A stretch of 34,133 nucleotides of DNA from assembly GCA_018065305.1 (NCBI GenBank), contig JAGHTO010000017.1, forward strand, positions 1 to 34,133, read 5' to 3'. This document shows positions 6,099-13,361 of this stretch, in pieces. The notes beneath the pieces are model-generated. The model saw nothing but the letters and a program-made list of their open reading frames with translations, made no database searches and was not told the origin of the DNA. The DNA comes from Candidatus Cacconaster scatequi. GTDB lineage: Bacteria; Bacteroidota; Bacteroidia; Bacteroidales; UBA932. Numbering within the stretch: position 1 is the stretch's first letter; each line of letters begins with the position of its first letter. Both the position numbers and the translations under genes were made by a program.

Positions 6099-7436
6099 TT
6101 ACACGTCAAGAAGTTTCTCGTAGCCGCTGCGGTATTGGTAATGCATCAGCTTGTTTGCCTCAGGGTCATCCTGGAATTTCTGGACGATAGGATTCCATAC
6201 AAGGGGACGGCCGAGTTCTCCTGCGATGATACCGATATTGCACATCGTGCAGGATGAATGTCCGACCTCTACGGGCACGTTGGGATCGATGCGGGATTTC
6301 ATCGAGTCGATGAATGCCCTGTGGTGAGGAGAGCAGGACTCGTAAGGACCCTCTTTCTTCTCGCCCTTTTTCATTTCGAACTTGGGATCTGAAGCGTAGA
6401 GCATTCCGCGGTGAACGGCAAGCCAGCCCTTTTCTCCGTAAATCTTCACGCCCTGACCGTGCTCGTCGAACGTTGTCTCCTCAACTTCGATGCCGTTGTC
6501 ATACCTGTAAGTGAGGTTCTTGTAATAGCTGTATCCGGGAGGGATGACGTCGACGGGACCAGTAAGATCCTTGCCGACCATCCACTGTGCGATGTCGAAC
6601 ATATGTGCACCCCAGTCGGTCATATAACCGCCGCCTGTGGGTTTGTACCAGCGCCATGCACCCCAGCATTCCTCGCGTCCGTCAGCATTGAGAAGCGGGT
6701 CGATGTCGGGGAAGTAGGTGACTTTGGCAGGATCCAGAGGTCCGAGCCACTTGTCCCAGTTGAGACCTGCAGGAGGAGTCTGTGCAGGGAAGTTATGAGG
6801 AACAGGGAAAGGCTTGCCTTCCCAACGGCCCACGAACACTTCCATCTTGTGAATCTTGCCGAGGTCTCCTTCGCGGGCTACGTTGGCGGCGTGGATGAAT
6901 TCATCGCTTGAACGCTGCATACTTCCCACCTGGAGGATTCGGTTGTATTTACGGACAGCTTTCACGAGTTGTTTGCCTTCATAGACGGTGAGGGTCATAG
7001 GTTTCTCCAGATAAACATCCTTCCCTGCCTTGCAGGCGGCAATAGCGATGATTGCGTGCCAGTGGTCAGGAACTGCAATCACAACACCGTCAATGTCAGG
7101 ACGGGCAAGAAGTTCCTGATAGTCCTCGTACATTGTGGGAGCGCATTTCTTCTTTCCCTTTCCCTGATAATACTCTGTCACGGCTTTCTCGAAGCGGTTG
7201 CGCTTGATGTCATAGACATCACAGCCGGCGACCACCTGAACGTCATCCATCTCGATGAAGCTGCTCATCAGATACATACACTGCTGGCCAAGGCCTATGA
7301 AACCGAGGTTGATCTTGGAATTGGCCGACTTTGACTTCGCAGGTGCGGCAAATCCCGCAGCGGCAGCCATCTTCGGCATTACCATAGCACCGGCCATACT
7401 TAAGGCAGATGCTTTCAAAAAGTCTCTTCTTTGCAT
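6099..7436 (-). CDS. Tat-exported Gfo/Idh/MocA-family oxidoreductase
   Basis: 445 residues. The N-terminus MQRRDFLKASALSMAGAMVM carries a twin-arginine motif (RRDFLK), so the folded NAD(P)-bound protein is probably exported to the periplasm. The Rossmann motif at 48-53 reads GLGQQC; the third glycine of GxGxxG is a cysteine. The family block VYLEKPMTLT has EKP at 144-146. The second domain has RWYKPTGGGYMTDWGAHMFDIAQW. These proteins oxidise, reduce or rearrange sugars; some relatives with Tat signals (GH109) hydrolyse glycosides by an NAD-dependent route. Substrate is unknown, but the GH29 and GH43 neighbours suggest sugar processing. A TAAATTTG element 34 bases upstream is the likely promoter. 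Confidence 0.85.
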   Translation of the reverse strand: MQRRDFLKASALSMAGAMVMPKMAAAAGFAAPAKSKSANSKINLGFIGLGQQCMYLMSSFIEMDDVQVVAGCDVYDIKRNRFEKAVTEYYQGKGKKKCAPTMYEDYQELLARPDIDGVVIAVPDHWHAIIAIAACKAGKDVYLEKPMTLTVYEGKQLVKAVRKYNRILQVGSMQRSSDEFIHAANVAREGDLGKIHKMEVFVGRWEGKPFPVPHNFPAQTPPAGLNWDKWLGPLDPAKVTYFPDIDPLLNADGREECWGAWRWYKPTGGGYMTDWGAHMFDIAQWMVGKDLTGPVDVIPPGYSYYKNLTYRYDNGIEVEETTFDEHGQGVKIYGEKGWLAVHRGMLYASDPKFEMKKGEKKEGPYESCSPHHRAFIDSMKSRIDPNVPVEVGHSSCTMCNIGIIAGELGRPLVWNPIVQKFQDDPEANKLMHYQYRSGYEKLLDV

Positions 7437-7470
7437 AATTATATGAATAGTTAGATTTTCGATATTCTCA

Positions 7471-7478
7471 CAAATTTA
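7471..7478 (-). promoter_or_regulatory. -7 element (TAAATTTG) of the MocA-family gene
   Basis: The minus strand reads TAAATTTG at 7478-7471, 34 bases upstream of the ATG at 7436. An identical element on the plus strand at 7505-7512 faces the other way toward the GH43 gene. No good -33 TTTG is visible at the expected spacing. Confidence 0.5.
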
Positions 7479-7504
7479 ATGATTTTCCGTGAAAGAAAAA
7501 ACAC

Positions 7505-7512
7505 TAAATTTG
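7505..7512 (+). promoter_or_regulatory. -7 element (TAAATTTG) close to the GH43 start
   Basis: TAAATTTG ends only 5 bases before the ATG at 7518. If used, transcription would begin at or within a few bases of the start codon, giving a leaderless or near-leaderless mRNA. It may also be a chance match. Confidence 0.4.
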
Positions 7513-7517
7513 GCTAT

Positions 7518-8810
7518 ATGAAAAAAAACACAGCAATCCTCACCGCAATGCTTGCGGCAATCTCCCCTATCATTTTCGCCCAGAACCCGATATCCCCTGA
7601 AGGAGTCTTCATCCCCGACCCTTCCGCACGAGTAAGTCCTGACGGGACTTTGCTGATATACGGCTCACTTGACATAAAAGACGGGGAATACTGCTCCGAC
7701 CGCTATCATCTTCTTTCCACAAGAGACCTTGTCCACTGGACTCTTACGGAAGACATATTCCGGAACGAAGAGACTCTATATGCTCCGGATATGTATTATT
7801 CCGACGGCAGATATCACTTGTATTACGACTGTCCGGGAGGAACTGAATGGGTGGCGACAGCCGACAGTCCCGCCGGCCCCTTCACGAAAAAAACCAGAAT
7901 AGAGGGCCCGGAACAGATAGACCCCTGCATCTTCGTCGATGACGACGGACAGGCATATTATTTCTGGGGGCAGTTTTCAGCCAAGGGGGCCAGGATGAAT
8001 CCGGATTTCAGGACGCTTGATCGCTCCTCCATAACAGACAGCCTGGTTACCGAAGAAGAACACAGTTTCCACGAGGGAAGTTTTGTCTTCAAACGCGGGG
8101 GCTACTACTACTTCACATACGCTTCCGTCAAGAGGCGCAATATGCCCACCTGCCTCTCCTACGCAATGTCCACTTCCCCCTTGGGACCCTATGAATACAA
8201 GGGTGAGATTATTGACAATGCCGGCTGCGACCCCGGGGTATGGAACAACCACGGAAGTGTTGTGGAGTTCGGCGGGAAATGGTATGTTCTCTACCACAGG
8301 TCCACTCACGGCGACAGGTTTATGAGGAAGGCCTGCATCGAGCCGATAACCTTCCGGGAGGACGGCACAATCGTGGAGGCGGAGATGACCTCGCAGGGAG
8401 CCTCCTCCCCTCTTGACGCATACTCCCGCACGGATGCTTTCAGGGCTTGTCTGCTTCACGGAAACACCCGGATCAGACTGGCGGAGGAAGGTGGCTGCCA
8501 TGAGATTCTATCCGGTCTGCACAACGGGGACTGGGCTGCGTTCAAATACCTTGACTTCGGAGAGAAAAGCCCCTCTTCCGTGACTATCCGTATCAGACCC
8601 CGGAAAGGCGGCAGGCTCGGTATCGCAACCGACCAGGTCTATCAAGGTGATTTCGTTTCAGTGGATATCCCCGGAGGCGACGGGTCTAAATGGATTGAAC
8701 TCTCCGCACGGATTGAAGATGACATCACAGGTAAAAGAGCTCTCTTCCTCCACTTCTACGGTGATGACGGTGACCTTTTTGACATCGACTGGATAAGGTT
8801 TGACAAATAG
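7518..8810 (+). CDS. Secreted GH43-family glycosidase with C-terminal CBM6-like domain
   Basis: 430 residues. ATG 7518 is chosen because it begins a clean Sec signal peptide (MKKNTAILTAMLAAISPIIFAQ); an upstream in-frame ATG at 7479 would add a charged extension. The five-bladed β-propeller residues of GH43 are visible: general base Asp34 in FIPDPSARV, Asp135 in IDPCIF and general acid Glu186 in FHEGSFVF. DLVHWT and YAPDMYY are also typical. From about residue 300 a β-sandwich resembles CBM6 (DWAAFKYLDFG, VTIRIRPRKGG, GDLFDIDWIRFD). Such enzymes act on arabinose- or xylose-containing side chains, and some on galactan. The exact specificity cannot be read. It is transcribed alone and converges on the epimerase gene. 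Confidence 0.88.
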   Translation: MKKNTAILTAMLAAISPIIFAQNPISPEGVFIPDPSARVSPDGTLLIYGSLDIKDGEYCSDRYHLLSTRDLVHWTLTEDIFRNEETLYAPDMYYSDGRYHLYYDCPGGTEWVATADSPAGPFTKKTRIEGPEQIDPCIFVDDDGQAYYFWGQFSAKGARMNPDFRTLDRSSITDSLVTEEEHSFHEGSFVFKRGGYYYFTYASVKRRNMPTCLSYAMSTSPLGPYEYKGEIIDNAGCDPGVWNNHGSVVEFGGKWYVLYHRSTHGDRFMRKACIEPITFREDGTIVEAEMTSQGASSPLDAYSRTDAFRACLLHGNTRIRLAEEGGCHEILSGLHNGDWAAFKYLDFGEKSPSSVTIRIRPRKGGRLGIATDQVYQGDFVSVDIPGGDGSKWIELSARIEDDITGKRALFLHFYGDDGDLFDIDWIRFDK

Positions 8811-8876
8811 TCAGTGTATGGATTGCTATCGAGATGGGAGCACAACAGACAGGTGCCATTTCGAATTGTCCGAAAA

Positions 8877-9923
8877 TCAAATGCCGTAGTAGGTGCCGTA
8901 CCAGTTGGCGAAGCGGCGGAGGCCTTCACGAAGAGTGATTTGCGGCGTGAAGCCGAAATCGCGTTCAAGAGGCAGGCTGTCCGCATAGGTTTCAACCACG
9001 TCACCCAGCTGCATCGGCACAAGCTTCTTGTGTGCCTCAAAGTCATAATCGGGCGGCAGGACACCTGCCCTGACAAGCTCCTCCTGAAGTATCGTCACGA
9101 AATCAAGAAGATTCTCCGGACGGGAGCCGCCGATATTGTAAACCGCATAAGGTGGAACGGGAAGCCCGTCAGGACCGACGGCCCGCTTCGGGGCACCCGC
9201 CATCACGCGGACAATACCCTCCACAATATCATCGACATAGGTGAAATCCCTGCGGCAATTGCCATAGTTGAATATCTCTATGACCTTGTCGTTCACCAGC
9301 TTGTCCGTAAAACTGAAATATGCCATATCCGGACGTCCCGCAGGCCCGTAAACGGTAAAGAAACGGAGCCCGGTGGAAGGTATGTCATAGAGTTTGGAAT
9401 ATGCGTGCGCCAGCAGCTCATTCGATTTCTTTGTGGCGGCATAAAGACTTACCGGGGAATCCACCTTGTCATCCGTGCTATATGGCACCTTCGCATTGCC
9501 GCCATATACACTGGATGACGATGCATAAACAAGATGCTCCACAGGGAAGTTACGGCAGGCTTCAAGAATATTGTAAAAGCCTATGATATTGCTTTGGATG
9601 TATGCATCCGGGTTGATGATACTGTACCGGACCCCCGCCTGGGCGGCAAGATTGACGACTATATCGGGTCTGAAATCACTGAAAAGGCCATCCAGTTTCA
9701 GCTTGTCGGAAATGTCCATCCGCACGAACTTCCAGTCACCGCCGACATTTTCCAACTGCTCGAGACGCCATTTCTTGAGCGAAACGTCGTAGTAATCGTT
9801 CATATTGTCAAGCCCGACGATACGGGCACCGGGAAACTCCGACAGAAGGCGTGCCGTCAACGCGGCTCCTATGAAGCCGACCGCCCCGGTAATCAGTATT
9901 TTTTTGCCGTTGAAGTCCATCAT
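8877..9923 (-). CDS. NAD-dependent epimerase, probably UDP-glucuronate 4-epimerase
   Basis: 348 residues, an extended SDR. The cofactor motif is TGAVGFIG (12-19), followed by LDNMNDYYDVSLK, which is typical of UDP-glucuronate/UDP-GlcNAc epimerases. Catalytic residues are in SSSSVYG (135-141) and Tyr161-AAT-Lys165. LRFFTVYGPAGRPDMA and NYGNCRRDFTYVDDI are diagnostic of the UDP-GlcA 4-epimerase branch, which makes UDP-galacturonate for surface polysaccharides in the cytoplasm. Two ATG codons lie side by side (9923 and 9920). The first overlaps the stop of the hydrolase gene as ATGA. UDP-GlcNAc 4-epimerase (WbpP-like) is the main alternative. Confidence 0.85.
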   Translation of the reverse strand: MMDFNGKKILITGAVGFIGAALTARLLSEFPGARIVGLDNMNDYYDVSLKKWRLEQLENVGGDWKFVRMDISDKLKLDGLFSDFRPDIVVNLAAQAGVRYSIINPDAYIQSNIIGFYNILEACRNFPVEHLVYASSSSVYGGNAKVPYSTDDKVDSPVSLYAATKKSNELLAHAYSKLYDIPSTGLRFFTVYGPAGRPDMAYFSFTDKLVNDKVIEIFNYGNCRRDFTYVDDIVEGIVRVMAGAPKRAVGPDGLPVPPYAVYNIGGSRPENLLDFVTILQEELVRAGVLPPDYDFEAHKKLVPMQLGDVVETYADSLPLERDFGFTPQITLREGLRRFANWYGTYYGI

Positions 9924-10672
9924 CTGATATTATGCTTTTCAAGAAATTTCAAAGTAGCCCTGCCCAGTCTGGGGTTGCGCTTGATATAACTGCTGTGGCT
10001 CGCCCCCTCGAAGACAATCAGTTCCGCCCCGGGAATGTTCCCGGAAATGAGCTTGGTATGCTCTACGGAAATCAAGTCCTTCCCCCCTACCGTGACAAGT
10101 GCGGGACATTTGATGGCGGCAAGATCCGCCGGATTGATGTCAGGTTCGCTGAGCATCATCATCACGAGAGGCGTTCCCTGCTCGAGAATCCACGCCTTGA
10201 ACTCTTCGAACCCCTCTCCGCAATCGGGAAACAGATTTGCCCCTGCCACGACAATCGCCGCACAGGTTCCGGGATGCGCCATCTCAAGAAGAAGAGTATT
10301 GATACCTCCGTCACTCCATCCGCCGACAACGGGCCTTTGCAGTCCGAGTTTCAGGATGAACTGATAACAATCCTCGGCCATATCGGCATAATGATACTCC
10401 TCCAGAGGAGCATTGGCCCCCTGCCCTCTCGAATCGGGACAATAGACTCTGTAACCGGCCTTTGCGAGCTGGAGCTGCTGTGTAGCCATACTCTTGTGGG
10501 AGCCTCCGTTGCCGTGCATCAGCACGACGGGGTATCCGTCCTCAGGACCACGGACCGAATAGAGGAGAGTCTGTCCGTTGACTTCGACGGTGTCGATTTC
10601 TTCTTTAAGCCCGCAGCAACTGGCCAACAGCGGAAGATAGTAGAAATATGACAATACTTTTCTGATGCTCAT
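9920..10672 (-). CDS. Lipoprotein α/β-hydrolase
   Basis: 250 residues. The N-terminus MSIRKVLSYFYYLPLLASCC contains a lipobox (LASC, Cys19), so the protein is probably a lipid-anchored envelope protein. The hydrolase fold is clear: HGNGG oxyanion loop (53-57), nucleophile Ser120 in GGWSDGG, Asp199 in VGGKD and His226 in GASHSS. It is small for the family because the lid is short. Substrates may be esters such as acetylated glycans or aryl esters; the sequence does not decide. It is the first gene of a two-gene operon with the UDP-glucuronate epimerase (ATGA overlap), and a TAACTTTG -7 element lies 25 bases upstream. Confidence 0.82.
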   Translation of the reverse strand: MSIRKVLSYFYYLPLLASCCGLKEEIDTVEVNGQTLLYSVRGPEDGYPVVLMHGNGGSHKSMATQQLQLAKAGYRVYCPDSRGQGANAPLEEYHYADMAEDCYQFILKLGLQRPVVGGWSDGGINTLLLEMAHPGTCAAIVVAGANLFPDCGEGFEEFKAWILEQGTPLVMMMLSEPDINPADLAAIKCPALVTVGGKDLISVEHTKLISGNIPGAELIVFEGASHSSYIKRNPRLGRATLKFLEKHNIR

Positions 10673-10697
10673 AACCTTCTATAACGAATCAATCTTA

Positions 10698-10705
10698 CAA
10701 AGTTA
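10698..10705 (-). promoter_or_regulatory. -7 element (TAACTTTG) upstream of the hydrolase-epimerase operon
   Basis: The minus strand reads TAACTTTG at 10705-10698, 25 bases before the ATG at 10672. The spacing matches that at spt. The repeat element begins 25 bases further upstream. Confidence 0.55.
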
Positions 10706-10729
10706 TAAAAATTATGTCTCCTACGAAAT

Positions 10730-10921
10730 CCGCCACTGATTTGGCGGATTGTCTGTCAATTAAAAGGACCTAAGCACCCGCGCTTAATTAATACGCCATC
10801 AGGCGTTAGCGGAGGGCAGGCAGGGCAAGTTTGCGGGATAGCTGCCCGTAGCGGCGGGGTTCGGGGCAGAGCCCCGTATAAAAGCGAAGCGAAGTCCGAC
10901 TTAATTGACAGACAGGAGCCA
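10730..10921. repeat. Modular structured intergenic repeat, copy 1
   Basis: This copy shares with 29019-29149 an outer hairpin (CCGC..GCGG), TTGGCGGATTGTCTGTCA, ACCTAAGCACCCGCGCTT, TAGCGG, AGCGAAGCGAAGT-CGA and TGACAGACAGGAGCCA, in the same order. The ends TGTCTGTCAATTAA (10750-10763) and TTAATTGACAGACA (10901-10914) form a perfect 14-bp terminal stem. Three extra hairpins occupy the interior: ACGCC/GGCGT (10793-10806), GGGCA/TGCCC (10823-10847) and CGGGGC/GCCCCG (10862-10876). There is no coding potential. It lies just past the 3' end of the FeoB operon. It may be a structured RNA or a MITE-like element; transcription strand is unknown. Confidence 0.85.
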
Positions 10922-10935
10922 GAAGTGGCGGATTG

Positions 10936-11070
10936 TCATTTCTGCTTCTTCCGGCACACCGACAAAAGAAGGCATCCGCTACATCCTGATTTATGATGTA
11001 TGATATGATGCACAGCCGCAACCACACCGATTGCCAGCAGAACCAGAACTATGACCGTCACAACATTCAT
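10936..11070 (-). CDS. FeoB-associated Cys-rich small membrane protein
   Basis: 44 residues from ATG 11070, whose ATGA overlaps the feoB stop. One transmembrane helix (VVTVIVLVLLAIGVVAAV) is followed by HHIIHHKSGCSGCLLLSVCRKKQ, a His- and Cys-rich tail with CxxC. This layout and position match the FeoB-associated Cys-rich membrane protein family, thought to assist Fe(II) uptake, perhaps as a metal ligand near the FeoB pore exit. The usual length is 40-60 residues, so the gene appears complete. The stop codon lies within a GGCGGATTGTC sequence also present at the start of the adjoining repeat. Confidence 0.85.
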   Translation of the reverse strand: MNVVTVIVLVLLAIGVVAAVHHIIHHKSGCSGCLLLSVCRKKQK

Positions 11071-13361
11071 AACAGAAGAACCGCAATGGAATATACTGCA
11101 AAGGCCGCAAGATAAGCCACAGCACACTGAAGGATGACCATCCCGGCGGCCCATTTGAACCCTAGTTCACGCTTTACTACGGATATCGAGGCGACGCAGG
11201 GCGTATAGAGGAGGATGAATACAAGCAGAGAAAGCAGGGCTGCAGGCGGAAGGAACGATGCAAGAGCAGAAGGCCCCTGCCCCAGAAGAACCGACAACGT
11301 GGACACTACGCTTTCCTTAGCCATAAAACCTGTTATCAGAGCCGTTGACACCTGCCAGTTTCCGAATCCGAGCGGAGTGAACAGAGGGGCGACAAGGCCG
11401 GAAATAACAGCCAGCATACTCCCTTCCGGATCCGAAACCACGTTGAACCGGAAATCGAAAGTCTGAAGGAACCAGATTACGATGGATGCCACGAAAATCA
11501 CCGTGAATGCATTAGTGACAAAATCCCGGGCCTTCTCCCAAAGAAGCCTCATCACATTCTTCAGGGATGGCATCCTGTATGGAGGAAGCTCCATCACAAA
11601 CGGAACTGGCTCTCCCTTGAAGATGGTCTTGCGGAACAGAAAGGCGACCAGAACCCCGCACAAAATTCCGAAGAGATAGAGACCGGGTATCAGGTAAGCC
11701 CCCGACCCGGCCAGAAAGGCCGCCGCAAGCAGAGTATACACAGGCAGTTTGGACGAGCAACTCATAAAGGGAATAAGCAGAATCGTCATCTTGCGGTCAC
11801 GTACGGAAGGCAATGTGCGCGTGGCCATTACAGCAGGGACGGTACATCCGAAACCGGACAGCATAGGGACTATGCTTCCCCCGGAAAGGCCTATTTTTCT
11901 AAGCGGCGAATCCATCACGAAAGCGATGCGAGCCATATATCCGCTGTCCTCGATAATCGAAAGGCAGAAGAAAAGGATTATGATATACGGAAGGAAACAG
12001 AGGACTGTCCCCACCCCGTTGAAAATGCCGTCCGTCACAAGAGACTGGACAACAGGATTGAGGCCATAGGCCGTCAGCAATGCATCCGTCTCAGACCAAA
12101 GCCAGCCTATAAAGTTCTTGAGAAGATTTTCCAAAGTGCTGCCCACCGGCCCGAACGTGAGATAGAAAACAGAGGCGACTATCAGCACCATTGAAGGAAG
12201 CGCGGTGAACCGGCCGGTAAGGACCCTGTCAATCCTCCGGCTGCGCTTCTGCTGACGGCTTTCCACGGGCCTAATCACGGTAGCGGCACACAGGCGGGAG
12301 ATGAAATCGAACCTCATCTCCGCTATCGCGGCGTTGCGATCCAGCCCCCTTTCGCTTTCCAGCTGCGAAACAAGATGTTCCAGCATCTCCTTCTCGTTGG
12401 CGTCAAGTTCCAGCGCCTGAAGGATTGCACTGTCCCCTTCCACGAGTTTTGTGGCAGCAAAACGGCAAGGAATATCTGCGCGATGCGCGTGGTCCTCGAC
12501 AAGATGCATTATCGCGTGTATGCAGCGGTGGACGGCGCCCCCGTGGGCATCCGAGCCGCAGAAGTCATTTCTTTGGGGAGTCTCCCCATATTGGGCGACG
12601 TGAACGGCGTGCTCCACCAACTCCCCTATACCTTTCCCACGAGCCGCCGATATCGGAATGACCGGCACCCCGAGTATTCCCTCCATCTCGTTGACCAGAA
12701 TAGTCCCGCCATTGGCGGAAACCTCATCCATCATATTGAGTGCCACTACCATAGGTATCCCGAGCTCAAGCAGCTGGAGAGTCAGATAGAGATTGCGCCC
12801 GATATTGGAGGCATCCACTATGTTGATTATGCCGTTAGGCTTCTGCTTGAGGATGAAATCACGGGTAATGACCTCATCATTGCTGAAAGGAGAAAGAGAA
12901 TAACTCCCTGGCAGATCGACGACCGAGTAGAGGTCCGAACCCTTGATTTGATTGAAGAGGGTGGTTTTGCCGCTGTCCTGATTACCCACAAGTGCGAACG
13001 AAATCCGAGTCCCGGCAGGAAGCGGATGCTCGTCCTTTCTGTTGTGATGGATGCCGTCCTCACCCAGACCGGGGTGAGAAACCTGCTGACGCAAAGGTTT
13101 TTCCTCATCCGGGCCACACTCCGTGCATGCAGTGGACTGCTGAAGGGTTATCTGAATCTTATGGGCGTCCGCCGACCTGAGTGTCAGTTCATAGCCATTG
13201 AGCCGGAATTCAATCGGGTCCCCCATGGGCGCAGTCTTGACGAACTGCACTTTCGCGCCAGGGATAATACCCATATCCAAAAAATGCTGGCGCAGAGCGC
13301 CGTGACCGCCGACGGCGTGAATGATGGCCGTCTGTCCTGACTTCAGGTCTTTGAGTGTCAT
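11067..13361 (-). CDS. feoB: FeoA-FeoB fusion, ferrous iron transporter, lacking the G2/switch I segment
   Basis: 764 residues. Residues 1-75 are an SH3-like FeoA domain, a linker with CTEC (79-82) follows, then the FeoB GTPase domain and a polytopic transport domain with about ten membrane helices, starting near residue 390. FeoB imports Fe(II) through the inner membrane. G1 is GNQDSGKT (126-133), G3 DLPG (149-152), G4 NMMD (209-212), G5 SAA (238-240). Between G1 and G3 relatives carry about 24 more residues (xxQxVGNxPGVTVxxKxG) holding the G2 threonine and switch I. Here LFNQIKGS runs straight into DLYSVVDLPG (junction near 12936). Frame is kept. GTP-dependent gating would be expected to fail unless this is an assembly error. 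The gene overlaps both neighbours by ATGA. Confidence 0.93.
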   Translation of the reverse strand: MTLKDLKSGQTAIIHAVGGHGALRQHFLDMGIIPGAKVQFVKTAPMGDPIEFRLNGYELTLRSADAHKIQITLQQSTACTECGPDEEKPLRQQVSHPGLGEDGIHHNRKDEHPLPAGTRISFALVGNQDSGKTTLFNQIKGSDLYSVVDLPGSYSLSPFSNDEVITRDFILKQKPNGIINIVDASNIGRNLYLTLQLLELGIPMVVALNMMDEVSANGGTILVNEMEGILGVPVIPISAARGKGIGELVEHAVHVAQYGETPQRNDFCGSDAHGGAVHRCIHAIMHLVEDHAHRADIPCRFAATKLVEGDSAILQALELDANEKEMLEHLVSQLESERGLDRNAAIAEMRFDFISRLCAATVIRPVESRQQKRSRRIDRVLTGRFTALPSMVLIVASVFYLTFGPVGSTLENLLKNFIGWLWSETDALLTAYGLNPVVQSLVTDGIFNGVGTVLCFLPYIIILFFCLSIIEDSGYMARIAFVMDSPLRKIGLSGGSIVPMLSGFGCTVPAVMATRTLPSVRDRKMTILLIPFMSCSSKLPVYTLLAAAFLAGSGAYLIPGLYLFGILCGVLVAFLFRKTIFKGEPVPFVMELPPYRMPSLKNVMRLLWEKARDFVTNAFTVIFVASIVIWFLQTFDFRFNVVSDPEGSMLAVISGLVAPLFTPLGFGNWQVSTALITGFMAKESVVSTLSVLLGQGPSALASFLPPAALLSLLVFILLYTPCVASISVVKRELGFKWAAGMVILQCAVAYLAAFAVYSIAVLLL

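Noticed and set aside
6099-7436. Naming the Tat-exported oxidoreductase as a GH109 α-N-acetylgalactosaminidase
   Set aside because: Length and Tat signal agree, but I cannot see specific GH109 features beyond those shared by the wider Gfo/Idh/MocA family.
10673-10935. Riboswitch or small protein gene in the gap before the FeoB operon end
   Set aside because: The gap is filled by the repeat; no open frame with a plausible start and no known riboswitch core was seen.
12375-13340. 321-codon plus-strand open frame
   Set aside because: It is wholly antisense to the FeoA-FeoB coding region, has no recognisable domain and reflects codon bias of the true gene.
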